A stretch of DNA of 43,433 bases from a virus: positions 1-43,433 of the IMG/VR virus record IMGVR_UViG_3300009497_000010; one strand, 5' to 3'. The notes beneath the pieces were generated by a model. That model did no database searches. It worked only from the letters and a program-made list of their open reading frames with translations, and was not told the origin of the DNA. This document shows positions 1-6,551 of the stretch, in pieces. The position numbers and the translations under genes are program-made. Numbering within the stretch: position 1 is the first letter of the stretch; each line of letters opens with the position of its first letter.

Positions 1-2
1 AC

Positions 3-401
3 CCGGCGCACCCGAAGGCGTTCGCCGAGTTCGCTGCGACACGAGTCGAGGCACCTGGCGTCGAGATCACCCTCACCGGCGAAGCCGAGAAGGCGTGGCA
101 CGACCGCGACGACATGAAGAGGGTGATCAAGTCCGCCGAGTCTCAGATCGCCGAGTACGATGCGATCATCGCTAAGGCGCTCCAGGGCGCAGACGCTGGT
201 CTGGTCGATGGCCGCAAGGTCGTCTCATGGAAACAGACCCGGCGGTTCGATCCCGATCTCGTCGACCCCGATCTTCGGGAACGTTACGCCACGCCGACCT
301 TCGACTCGAAGGCGTTCAAGGCGGAACGACCCGACGAATATGAAGCAGCGATGGCCGTCAAATCGACCGGCCTGCACTACCAGCCAAGGAGAACCACATG
401 A
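3..401 (+). CDS. YqaJ-like phage exonuclease, C-terminal part (cut by window edge)
   Basis: The reading frame is open from the left edge, so the gene begins outside the window; only about 132 C-terminal residues are visible. The end has a coiled-coil-like stretch (KSAESQIAEYDAII), then VDGRKVVSWKQ and a short tail with RYATPTFDSKAF, an arrangement I associate with the C-terminus of YqaJ/Cas4-type viral recombinase exonucleases. The catalytic core is not in the window. Its stop overlaps the start of an ERF annealing protein by 4 bases, the usual exonuclease plus annealase pairing. The family call rests on this C-terminus and the neighbour. Confidence 0.6.
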   Translation, partial: PAHPKAFAEFAATRVEAPGVEITLTGEAEKAWHDRDDMKRVIKSAESQIAEYDAIIAKALQGADAGLVDGRKVVSWKQTRRFDPDLVDPDLRERYATPTFDSKAFKAERPDEYEAAMAVKSTGLHYQPRRTT

Positions 402-1039
402 GCAATGAAGAAACGAAACTGAAGTCAGCGGCGGAGGCGGTCGCCGCTGTGATGCGCGACATCCGGGCGGTCGGCAAGGACGACAAGACGTCGGGCGGAG
501 GACCGAGCTACCGGTACAGGGGCATCGACGGGCTGATCAACGGGATCGCTCCGGCGATGCACGAGCACGGCCTGATCCTCGTCCCGCACGTCATGTCGTG
601 CGAGATCGTGCCGATGGCTGGCCGTAACGGCTGGACCGAGACTCGCATGCACATCGAGTACGACGTCGTGGGGCCTGACGGCTCGACTCTGCCTCGACCG
701 GTGCGGACTTTCGCCATCGGCGCTGATAACGGCGACAAGGGACCGGGCAAGGCCATGAGCTACGGATACAAGTCGGCGGTCGCGCAGCTCTTGTGTATCC
801 CGACGATGGATCCGACTATGGACAACGAAGCGACGGCGATCCCGGATGCCGAGCCGGTCATCTCGGCAGGGCAGGTCGCCCAACTCCGTGACATGTTCCT
901 CGGCATCGAAGACGACGACGAGCGGGCCGAAGCGAAGACGAAGTGGATGGCTCAAGTGGGCGACCCGCGAGCCATTCTGGTTCGCAATCTCGGCGTGGCG
1001 ACGATGCTGATCGAGCAGATCATCGAGGAGCTGGGATGA
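398..1039 (+). CDS. erf: ERF-family single-strand annealing recombinase
   Basis: A 213-residue protein. The N-terminal 130 residues carry the ERF pattern: AVAAVMRDIRAVGK, then YRYRGIDGLINGIAPAMHEHGL, a beta-rich middle with TRMHIEYDVVGPDGS, and the GPGKAMSYGYKSAVAQLLCIPT segment typical of the family. ERF proteins anneal complementary single strands during phage recombination and genome circularisation, usually with an exonuclease. The gene overlaps the upstream exonuclease (ATGA) and is followed by an SSB two genes on, forming a recombination module. The C-terminal 70 residues are acidic and less conserved. Confidence 0.9.
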   Translation: MSNEETKLKSAAEAVAAVMRDIRAVGKDDKTSGGGPSYRYRGIDGLINGIAPAMHEHGLILVPHVMSCEIVPMAGRNGWTETRMHIEYDVVGPDGSTLPRPVRTFAIGADNGDKGPGKAMSYGYKSAVAQLLCIPTMDPTMDNEATAIPDAEPVISAGQVAQLRDMFLGIEDDDERAEAKTKWMAQVGDPRAILVRNLGVATMLIEQIIEELG

Positions 1040-1371
1040 CCACAAACGATGAAGTGACTGATGAAGCGATCGAAAGAGTCCGGGTCAACGCCAACCCTGT
1101 ATGGACGAAGACCGTCATGGCCCTGATCGAAGACCTTGCCACGGTCGATATCGAATTCACTACCGACGTACTTTGGGAGTGCATGGAGATCCAACACGAA
1201 GATATAACGACTCACGAACCTAGGGCGATGGGCGGTGTCATGCGGACTGCCAAAGCAGCCGGTTTGTGCCGCCCTACCGGCCGATATATCAAGACGACTC
1301 GACGGGAAGCACACGGGCGACCCGTCGCCGTGTGGCACACAATCAAACAATCACAAAAGACAGGAAACTAG
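1036..1371 (+). CDS. Small winged-helix-like phage protein of unknown function
   Basis: A 111-residue protein starting at the ATG that overlaps the ERF stop (ATGA). It has helical segments and the block THEPRAMGGVMRTAKAAGL, followed by a basic strand (GRYIKTTRREAHGRPVAVW). That looks like a small DNA-binding fold, and similar small proteins sit near recombination or SSB genes in actinobacterial phages. No catalytic motif is visible. A role in replication or recombination is inferred from the position between ERF and SSB. Confidence 0.75.
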   Translation: MTTNDEVTDEAIERVRVNANPVWTKTVMALIEDLATVDIEFTTDVLWECMEIQHEDITTHEPRAMGGVMRTAKAAGLCRPTGRYIKTTRREAHGRPVAVWHTIKQSQKTGN

Positions 1372-1375
1372 AAAC

Positions 1376-1798
1376 ATGTTCGGAAACACAATCACAATCG
1401 TCGGCAACCTCACGCGAGATCCAGAGCTGAAGTTCCTGCCGAACGGCTCGGCGGTCGCAGAGATCGGCGTCGCATGGAACAAGAAGTCGAAGGACCGGAA
1501 CGGCGTCGAGACCGAAGAGGCGAACTACTTCGACGTGACCTGCTGGGACACGCTCGGCGAGAACGTTTCGTCAAGTCTGGGTCGAGGCGATCGGGTGGTC
1601 GTCACCGGCCGACTCAGCTATCGCACCTGGGAATCGAAGGAGGGCGAGAAGCGGTCGAAGGTGGAGATCATCGCCGACGAAGTCAGCCCTTCGCTTCGGT
1701 GGGCTTCGGTCGAGGTCAGCCGGAACGAGCGCACCGGGAATGATGGCGGCTCAAATCCGAAACCTCTGACCGAGGTTCTGGCCGGTGAGCCGTTCTAG
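1376..1798 (+). CDS. ssb: Single-stranded DNA-binding protein
   Basis: A 140-residue OB-fold SSB. The N-terminus NTITIVGNLTRDPELKF, the YFDVTCWDTLGENV segment and GDRVVVTGRLSYRTWESKEG are standard bacterial-type SSB signatures. The ATG at 1376 is chosen because it sits just after an AGGAAA ribosome-binding sequence; the in-frame codons upstream lie inside the previous gene. The C-terminus lacks the usual acidic DDDIPF tip and ends in AGEPF, so contacts with host repair proteins may differ. It probably protects single strands during replication and ERF-mediated recombination. Confidence 0.93.
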   Translation: MFGNTITIVGNLTRDPELKFLPNGSAVAEIGVAWNKKSKDRNGVETEEANYFDVTCWDTLGENVSSSLGRGDRVVVTGRLSYRTWESKEGEKRSKVEIIADEVSPSLRWASVEVSRNERTGNDGGSNPKPLTEVLAGEPF

Positions 1799-1819
1799 AG
1801 CCGACAGGTAGCTTCTAGA

Positions 1820-1869
1820 GCTTCGTTGCTGCCGAGTCCGGGAATTACCCTGCTCGGCGGCTTCGAAGC
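1820..1869 (+). terminator. Hairpin after ssb, possible terminator
   Basis: Downstream of ssb an outer GCTTCG (1820-1825)/CGAAGC (1864-1869) pair encloses an inner GCCGAG (1831-1836)/CTCGGC (1853-1858) pair. There is no clear U tract. Position after the last gene of the recombination block supports termination or attenuation. Confidence 0.45.
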
Positions 1870-1904
1870 CTTAGAAACGATCTGAGAGCCTCTGGTGGGA
1901 AATA

Positions 1905-1940
1905 GTGAAGCCACCGACCTGATACGGGCGGTGGCTTCAC
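1905..1940. terminator. Perfect 12-bp inverted repeat in the ssb-initiator gap
   Basis: GTGAAGCCACCG at 1905-1916 is matched exactly by its reverse complement at 1929-1940, with a 12-nt loop. With the preceding hairpin it makes a tandem structure in the roughly 270-bp gap before the replication genes. It could be a terminator or an operator. After it a TAGGGT box (2002-2007) may start the next transcript, but no good -35 is seen; the rest of the gap shows nothing else recognisable. Confidence 0.5.
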
Positions 1941-2071
1941 TTGGACCCAACCAAAGGACCAGGCGACCGAGGCGAACATGAAGCACCCCGGCGGCATCCG
2001 CTAGGGTAACACTCCGCACCCAACCACGGACATCAGCGAACAACAAACGGTCGCCAGGAGGCGGCACCAAC

Positions 2072-2959
2072 ATGACGAAGATAACTATCGGCACCCGGTC
2101 GGCCGACCCATTCACACGGGTTCCCAACGATACGGCACGCTACGACTTCGGCAAGCTCGGACCTGGCCAGGTGCTCGTGTATCTGCTCAGCCACGACGAG
2201 GGCTGGCAGACCAGTGAAGCTAGGATCGCTAAGGCGCTCGGCGTCGGCACTCGAACGGTGAACTCATCGATGAAGCTGCTCATCGAGCATGGCTTCGTCG
2301 AGCGAAGTCAGACTCGAAGCGAGGGCGGCGACTTCGCTGCGACGACGTACATCGTGCACGACACACCTCAATGCGAACGGGTGTTCGACCGTGATGCCGT
2401 TTCGCGAGGACGCGAAACGCGAGAGCGCGAAACGCGAGAGCGCGAAACAGCACCGCATAAGAAGACTATCCCTAAAGAAGACCAAGGTGAAGAAGACGAA
2501 AGGTCAAACCCCTTTGACGTTTCTGACGAAACGCCGACGGATCTGGTCCTGGCGTCTCCGAGTGTTGCGACGAAGTACACCGAAGCCTTCGATGCGTTCT
2601 GGCGTGACTACCGGATCGGCTCTGCTCGGCCGAGGCACGTCGGCTCGAAGTGGAACGCAGCGAAGCAGTGGTCGAAGCTCTCGGCGGCAGACCGGCGAGC
2701 CGCTCACCAACACGTCGCCATGTACCACTGCGATAACGAGTTCCCGAAACATGCCGAGCGGTACCTCGCTCACCGCGACTTCGACAACTTCGACGGCATG
2801 ACCCTCGCCGAGGTCGAGGCGATCCAGGCTCCGAAGCCGAAGGGCAAGAAGCAGACCAACATCGAGAACAATCTGGCGATGATCGCCAAGGTCCAAGCCG
2901 ACGCCCGACGACGATCCTCCGAACTCGACCAGCCGAGCGTGAATGAACTGAACCGATGA
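2072..2959 (+). CDS. Replication initiator-like protein with N-terminal winged helix
   Basis: A 295-residue protein preceded by a strong AGGAGG site. Residues about 25-95 form a winged-helix/HTH domain (GQVLVYLLSH, EARIAKALGVGTRTVNSSMKLL, then a wing). A charged, repetitive linker follows, rich in RETRERET and acidic residues. The C-terminal part (AFDAFWRDYRIGSARPRHVG, KWNAAKQWSKLSAADRRAA, HAERYLAHRDFDNF) is common in phage replication proteins. The layout, including repeats inside the gene, resembles the lambda O type of initiator. The next gene is a loader-like protein. Function is inferred from domain order and context. Confidence 0.7.
   Translation: MTKITIGTRSADPFTRVPNDTARYDFGKLGPGQVLVYLLSHDEGWQTSEARIAKALGVGTRTVNSSMKLLIEHGFVERSQTRSEGGDFAATTYIVHDTPQCERVFDRDAVSRGRETRERETRERETAPHKKTIPKEDQGEEDERSNPFDVSDETPTDLVLASPSVATKYTEAFDAFWRDYRIGSARPRHVGSKWNAAKQWSKLSAADRRAAHQHVAMYHCDNEFPKHAERYLAHRDFDNFDGMTLAEVEAIQAPKPKGKKQTNIENNLAMIAKVQADARRRSSELDQPSVNELNR
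2411..2450 (+). repeat. 15-bp tandem repeats inside the initiator gene, candidate origin iterons
   Basis: CGCGAAACGCGAGAG occurs at 2411-2425 and 2426-2440, followed by a partial third copy, CGCGAAACAG, to 2450. In the protein the repeats encode the RETRERET linker. Lambda-type phages place origin iterons inside the initiator gene in just this position. A-rich sequence follows (2451-2490, for example ataagaagactatccctaaa), as expected for an unwinding region. The origin role is inference. Confidence 0.55.
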
Positions 2960-3372
2960 ACGACGAGCAGGTCGCACGGCACCTCGCCAAGATGGCGATG
3001 ATCTGGCCGAACGCAGATGTCGACGAAGCTTCGATGTCGATCTGGGTTCGCAACCTCGGCAAGATGCGAGAAGCAGAACGGGCCGACCGGGCGCTCGACC
3101 AGCTCGGCGACTCGACCCCGTTCTGGCCTCACTGGTCCGAGTTCATGAAGGTCTACCGTGAACTGCTCTCGGCCGAGTCGAGGAAGTGGAACTCGGCGAC
3201 CCCGGCTGGCGACAAGCGCTGCGCTCGATGCCGGGACACCGGCTGGCTCGAAGTCGAAGGCCAGAACGGTGCGGTCCATCCGTGCCCGATGTGTCGCGTC
3301 GAGCAGCACGACCGGTGGACTTCCGGCGAGATGACGGGCCGCAGTGATCTCGACGAATGGCGAAGCGCTTGA
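2956..3372 (+). CDS. Helicase-loader-like replication protein with a C-terminal zinc motif
   Basis: A 138-residue protein overlapping the initiator by 4 bases. The helical N-terminus (HLAKMAMIWPNADVDEASMSIW, then HWSEFMKVYRELL) resembles the N-terminal domain of phage helicase loader/inhibitor proteins of the G39P type. The C-terminal half has CARCRDTG and CPMC pairs that could bind one zinc. No ATPase motif is present, so any loading would be ATP-independent. The phage encodes no helicase in this window, so it may recruit the host DnaB. Family assignment is moderate. Confidence 0.6.
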   Translation: MNDEQVARHLAKMAMIWPNADVDEASMSIWVRNLGKMREAERADRALDQLGDSTPFWPHWSEFMKVYRELLSAESRKWNSATPAGDKRCARCRDTGWLEVEGQNGAVHPCPMCRVEQHDRWTSGEMTGRSDLDEWRSA

Positions 3373-3382
3373 ACAATTCTCA

Positions 3383-3435
3383 GATATTTCACGAAGTAAC
3401 GCGCCAACCCGTTAGTAACGCGCTATGGTGTCTTC
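3383..3435 (+). promoter_or_regulatory. Twin-GTAACGCG leaderless promoter, copy 1
   Basis: GTAACGCG at 3396-3403 and again at 3415-3422 (period 19), then TATGGT at 3424-3429, a 6-nt gap and ATG at 3436. There is no ribosome-binding site. The same architecture recurs at six other sites in the window, two of them on the minus strand. An AT-rich tract (cagatatttcac) precedes the repeats. Confidence 0.8.
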
Positions 3436-3738
3436 ATGAGCGAAACCCCGAAAGACCAACTCGAAGCCCTAGTAGCAACCGTAGATGCCGGATATAGCGC
3501 CAGCACACAAACCAACACCGAAGCTTGGAAGCGACTCTCAGAAGACGCCTACTTGGAATATGAGGCCAATGAATGCAACGTCGAAGCTTGGGGGCGACTC
3601 TCCTGCCAGGAGGAAGACGCTTACTTGGACATCATGGAAGGCGGGTACGGCGACATTGAATACGAATCAGACGAGTTTATCGCCATCGTGATTCGCCGGA
3701 TCAAAGAATTGGCCGATGAACTCGGCCTCGCAATCTAA
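3436..3738 (+). CDS. Acidic hypothetical protein with an internal repeat
   Basis: A 100-residue strongly acidic protein with no recognised family. It contains two related segments, EAWKRLSEDAYL (residues 29-40) and EAWGRLSCQEEDAYL (residues 50-64), suggesting an internal duplication. The start follows directly from the leaderless promoter: ATG lies 6 nt after TATGGT. Small acidic phage proteins are sometimes DNA mimics or host inhibitors, but nothing here shows that specifically. Confidence 0.75.
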   Translation: MSETPKDQLEALVATVDAGYSASTQTNTEAWKRLSEDAYLEYEANECNVEAWGRLSCQEEDAYLDIMEGGYGDIEYESDEFIAIVIRRIKELADELGLAI

Positions 3739-3771
3739 TTTCAACCACCCCAACCAACGAAGGACAAGACA

Positions 3772-4083
3772 ATGATCACCACTGGATTCATGCCAGCAGA
3801 ACACAAGTGGAACCGGTCGATCGCACGAGCGAAGGCGGTCGAAGCACTCGCCGAGATTCTCGCCGAGTGCGACATTTGGGATCGAGTGCTCACCCTGCAA
3901 GGACGCAGGTTCGCCCAGGACGAAGGCTTCGAGACCTACGCAGGCCGCGACGAGTTCGGTCCCTGGGTATCCGTGAGCTTCGCCGAGGGACCCGCGCTGA
4001 TGCAGTTCATCCTCGACGAGAACAACGGCGACGGCATCTTCGAGCTGATCGAACACGTCGGCCAGGGTGAGGAGATCCGATGA
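3772..4083 (+). CDS. Hypothetical protein (103 aa)
   Basis: The start is set by the leader CCAACCAACGAAGGACAAGACA just before ATG, which recurs before several genes here. The protein has an amphipathic N-terminal helix (RSIARAKAVEALAEILAECDIWD) and a mixed C-terminus with GPWVSVSFAEGPALMQFIL. No family is recognised. It overlaps the next gene by 4 bases (ATGA), so the two are probably translated together. Confidence 0.75.
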   Translation: MITTGFMPAEHKWNRSIARAKAVEALAEILAECDIWDRVLTLQGRRFAQDEGFETYAGRDEFGPWVSVSFAEGPALMQFILDENNGDGIFELIEHVGQGEEIR

Positions 4084-4349
4084 CCGAGATCCACCCTGCC
4101 CACGAGAAGGCGCGACACCGGCTCGCCTTCGGTCTGGCGTCGAAGCTCGAACAGCTTCGCCCAGACTGGAGTGGCGACCGGCTCGCCGACGCAGTGCGGA
4201 ACGACACCGTCTGGCAGGCGCTGTGGCCGACCGTGCGGCGCATCGAGCCATCGATGGCAACCAGGCTGGCGACGATCGTCGTGCTCCGCCAGGGAGGCAG
4301 CAGCAGCCTGAACGACCGAACCCAACCAACAAGCAAGGACACACCATGA
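4080..4349 (+). CDS. Hypothetical protein (89 aa)
   Basis: Starts in an ATGA overlap with the previous gene and ends 4 bases into the methyltransferase start. It is a helical, Arg-rich protein (ASKLEQLRPDWSGDRLADAV, RIEPSMATRLATIVVLRQ). No known family or motif is recognised. Its C-terminus encodes the CCAACCAACAAGCAAGGA leader of the next gene, so the last residues may be shaped by that signal. Confidence 0.7.
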   Translation: MTEIHPAHEKARHRLAFGLASKLEQLRPDWSGDRLADAVRNDTVWQALWPTVRRIEPSMATRLATIVVLRQGGSSSLNDRTQPTSKDTP

Positions 4350-4957
4350 CAGTTCTCAGTTACGGCGCATGGCGCACGAACGCCGAGCTAATCGCAGACG
4401 TCGCCAAGCTCGGATACCTCGACGGCCGGGTGCTCGACCTCACCTTCGGCGAAGGCAAGTTCTGGACCGACCACCGGCCTCGGGATCTGGAGACCAACGA
4501 CCTCGACGAGGCTAAGGCCGACTGGAGCTTCGACGTGACGAGCACGGTCCCGGAGCACTGGGTCGACGCGTTCGATTCGGTCGTCTTCGATCCTCCGTAT
4601 CGGATGTCGGGTCGGCGAGATGGGCGCACGGCGCTCGTCGACACGAGCTTCGATGACCGCTTCGGTCTCACCGAGTACACCTCGCCGAACGAGGTGCTCG
4701 CTCTCATCAGCTCGGGCATTCAGTTCGCTGCCGGGTGCGTGAAGCCTGGCGGCTCGATCCTCGTGAAGTGCCAGGACCAAGTCTGCTCGGGCCGCAAGGT
4801 CTGGCAGAGCGTGCACGTCCACGAGGTCGCCACGATCCTCGGCCTTCGGGTCGCCGACATGTTTCACCTGATCCAGGGCAACGCCCGACCGCAGCCTTCG
4901 GGTCGACGGCAGGTCCACGCCCGCTCGAACGCTTCGCAGTTGCTGGTGCTGCGATGA
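4346..4957 (+). CDS. Orphan DNA amino-methyltransferase (N6-adenine or N4-cytosine)
   Basis: A 203-residue SAM-dependent methyltransferase. Motif I is LDLTFGEG (residues 30-37), motif IV is DPPY (82-85), and the C-terminus SNASQLLVLR gives the last strand. DPPY marks transfer to an exocyclic amino group of adenine or cytosine. The start at 4346 follows the repeated CAAGGACACACC leader. No restriction endonuclease gene is adjacent, so it is an orphan enzyme, possibly protecting phage DNA from host restriction. The target sequence cannot be told from the protein. Confidence 0.85.
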   Translation: MTVLSYGAWRTNAELIADVAKLGYLDGRVLDLTFGEGKFWTDHRPRDLETNDLDEAKADWSFDVTSTVPEHWVDAFDSVVFDPPYRMSGRRDGRTALVDTSFDDRFGLTEYTSPNEVLALISSGIQFAAGCVKPGGSILVKCQDQVCSGRKVWQSVHVHEVATILGLRVADMFHLIQGNARPQPSGRRQVHARSNASQLLVLR

Positions 4958-5112
4958 CGTTCTGCGGTCCTCCGTCGAAGTACGAACCACCGGCGAAACG
5001 ACCTCGGCTCATCTTCAGGGCGTGCCCGACCTGCGACGGCACAGGCGGTCAGCGGGACAGGGTTTGCGATGAGTGCGTCGGCTTCGGCCGGGTGATCGTT
5101 GGGCGATTGTGA
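4954..5112 (+). CDS. Small DnaJ-type zinc-motif protein (52 aa)
   Basis: Starts at the ATG overlapping the methyltransferase stop. Residues about 24-46 form a compact zinc knuckle, CPTCDGTGGQRDRVCDEC, the CxxCxGxG pattern of the DnaJ central domain. The N-terminus is Pro/Lys/Arg-rich. No other domain fits in 52 residues. Similar pairs occur in the proteins at 6049 and 2956, so this may be a nucleic-acid or protein-binding module reused by the phage. Confidence 0.7.
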   Translation: MTFCGPPSKYEPPAKRPRLIFRACPTCDGTGGQRDRVCDECVGFGRVIVGRL

Positions 5113-5113
5113 A

Positions 5114-5166
5114 GAAATTTCGAGAAGTAACGCGTCAAGCCGTTGGTAACGCGCTAAGGTGACTAC
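5114..5166 (+). promoter_or_regulatory. Twin-GTAACGCG leaderless promoter, copy 2
   Basis: GTAACGCG at 5127-5134 and 5146-5153, TAAGGT at 5155-5160, then gactac and ATG at 5167. The geometry matches copy 1, with an AT-rich tract (agaaatttcgag) upstream. Confidence 0.8.
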
Positions 5167-5568
5167 ATGGAAACAACAACCACAGCAAACATCGAAGCAC
5201 TCACCGCCGAACTCGTCGAAGCACAACGTGCGCAACGTCAAGCAGAAGCAGCGCTCCGCACCGCGAACCAAGCCGAGAAACGACTTCGCCGTCGCCTCGT
5301 CCGGGAACAACGTGAAGCAGGTCTGCTCACCGAAGCTGGTCACTCGACCTCGTGTACTTGGCAGCTCGAAGTTCCTTCAGGCCACCCAGAACCAACGTCC
5401 GAAGCCGACTGCTGGAAATCTGTCACCTGCGGAGCAGCAGTCACAGACGTCGCCGACGGTTGGGAGTGCGAGAACGGTCACCACTACTTCACGTACGGCT
5501 CACCGAGCCAGATGGCCGAAGAACGAGAAGAGGCTCTGATCGAGTCGCTAATGTCTGAACTGTTCTGA
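5167..5568 (+). CDS. Coiled-coil protein with C-terminal cysteines, unknown function
   Basis: A 133-residue protein whose start is fixed by the leaderless promoter. Residues 8-55 are a charged coiled coil (EALTAELVEAQRAQRQAEAA, then AEKRLRRRL). The C-terminal half has four cysteines within a stretch containing CTWQLEV, DCWKSVTCG and WECENGHHYF, possibly a zinc site. No family is recognised. Confidence 0.75.
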   Translation: METTTTANIEALTAELVEAQRAQRQAEAALRTANQAEKRLRRRLVREQREAGLLTEAGHSTSCTWQLEVPSGHPEPTSEADCWKSVTCGAAVTDVADGWECENGHHYFTYGSPSQMAEEREEALIESLMSELF

Positions 5569-5574
5569 TCACCA

Positions 5575-5614
5575 GCGCCGAACGGTTCATCCGGGTTCGA
5601 TTCCTGGCGGCGCA
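5575..5614 (+). other. tRNA-like T-arm plus acceptor-stem remnant
   Basis: CCGGG (5591-5595), loop TTCGATT (5596-5602) and CCTGG (5603-5607) make a canonical T-arm. It is followed by CGGCGC (5608-5613), which pairs with GCGCCG at 5575-5580. Only 10 nt lie between the acceptor 5' strand and the T-arm, so the D and anticodon arms are absent. This is not a working tRNA. It may be a tRNA relic, a tRNA-derived attachment core or a hairpin between two genes. Confidence 0.45.
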
Positions 5615-5642
5615 CGACACCTCAACCAACGAAGGACACACC

Positions 5643-5858
5643 ATGAGCACCCGCACCGCACCCCGATTCAGCAGTCGCCAATTCGAGAACTCTCACCTCC
5701 GCAAGCCGAAGGGCAACGGCCTCTGGCTGTTCAGCTTCAACGGCAACGACGACCCCCGATCATGGTTCGAATTCAACGGATCATTCACCGAGGCGAAGGC
5801 AGCAGCGAAGGCAGCAGCGAAGGCGGCAGGCGCTACGAGCTTCGAGGCGCTCCCATAA
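5643..5858 (+). CDS. Hypothetical protein (71 aa) with Ala-Lys repeat
   Basis: The start follows the CAACCAACGAAGGACACACC leader. It has an aromatic-rich middle (GLWLFSFNGNDD, SWFEFNGSF) and the C-terminal repeat AKAAAKAAAKAAG, encoded by three near-identical 12-bp units at about 5792-5827. This resembles short phage proteins with one small beta domain, but no family is recognised. The helical tail might bind nucleic acid. Confidence 0.7.
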   Translation: MSTRTAPRFSSRQFENSHLRKPKGNGLWLFSFNGNDDPRSWFEFNGSFTEAKAAAKAAAKAAGATSFEALP

Positions 5859-5887
5859 TGACCAACCCAACCAAGAAAGACAACATC

Positions 5888-6052
5888 ATGAAGTTTCAAG
5901 TTCAGTACTTCGCCCAACATCTCAATGGTTGGGTCGACGAGTTCGAATCTAGTTCGTTCCCGACTCGTGAAGCCGCCGAGAAAGCAATGAAAGCTTGTGC
6001 CGAACGGTTCACCGGGAACAAGCATCGCGTGATCGAGATCGGCAAGGCATGA
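5888..6052 (+). CDS. Hypothetical protein (54 aa)
   Basis: ATG at 5888 is preferred over the in-frame ATG at 5858 because it follows the recurring CCAACCAAGAAAGACAACATC leader, whereas 5858 has no leader. The protein has an N-terminal beta strand (MKFQVQYFAQHL) and a helix (TREAAEKAMKACAERF), a small alpha/beta fold. It overlaps the next gene by 4 bases. No family is recognised. Confidence 0.65.
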   Translation: MKFQVQYFAQHLNGWVDEFESSSFPTREAAEKAMKACAERFTGNKHRVIEIGKA

Positions 6053-6381
6053 TCTCCGAATGCTCGGCCTGCGCTCCCGACGGGCACCTCGACCGCAGCG
6101 ACTGCCGATATTGCGACGGCACCGGTTCGACCGGCCGGATCACCATCGACTTGCCGCACGCTTTCTACGACGACCACACCGACCGAGGCTGCGGCTCGAC
6201 CGGCAGGATCATCAAGACACTCTCGAAGACCTACCGAGTCTCTCTCGACCGTGAAGCCTTCGCCGACCTCCGCTCCGACGCCAGGCACTACGGGCTGGAC
6301 TCGGCGTCGGAGTTCTGGCAGGACTACCGAGCACTCGTGCTCTCAGCACGGGCCACCCTGAAGCGACTCGACGCAGCATGA
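6049..6381 (+). CDS. Zinc-motif hypothetical protein (110 aa)
   Basis: The start is the ATG within the ATGA overlap. The N-terminus has CSAC and CRYCDGTGSTGR, a DnaJ-type CxxCxGxG arrangement, with a further Cys in RGCGSTGR. The C-terminal half is helical (FADLRSDARHYGLDSASEFW). No enzyme motif is visible. It shares the zinc pattern with the 52-residue protein at 4954. Confidence 0.7.
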   Translation: MISECSACAPDGHLDRSDCRYCDGTGSTGRITIDLPHAFYDDHTDRGCGSTGRIIKTLSKTYRVSLDREAFADLRSDARHYGLDSASEFWQDYRALVLSARATLKRLDAA

Positions 6382-6551
6382 TCGGCACGTACATCACGCT
6401 CGCAGCGCTCGGCGCATCGAGCCTCGCAGCATTCAAGCTCGCAGACTGGCTCGACACCCTCCGGCCACCGGCCGAACCCGGTCGGCTCACCGACCACCAG
6501 ATCTCGGCGATCCTCGCCGCAGTAACCCCAACCATTAAGGACAAGAAATGA
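6378..6551 (+). CDS. Small putative membrane protein (57 aa)
   Basis: An ATG at 6378 overlaps the previous stop and the frame runs to TGA at 6549-6551, overlapping the next start. The first 22 residues are hydrophobic (YITLAALGASSLAAF), consistent with one membrane segment or a signal anchor. The rest is Pro-rich then helical (QISAILAAV). The last codons encode the CCAACCATTAAGGA leader of the following gene. The tight overlaps on both sides support it as real. Confidence 0.55.
   Translation: MIGTYITLAALGASSLAAFKLADWLDTLRPPAEPGRLTDHQISAILAAVTPTIKDKK

Noticed and set aside
2472-3309. Several antisense frames over the initiator and loader genes
   Set aside because: They shadow the coding strand; the sense genes have domain patterns, overlapping starts and ribosome sites.
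5575-5614. A complete tRNA gene
   Set aside because: Only the T-arm and acceptor pairing are present; there is no D-arm or anticodon arm in the available 10 nt.
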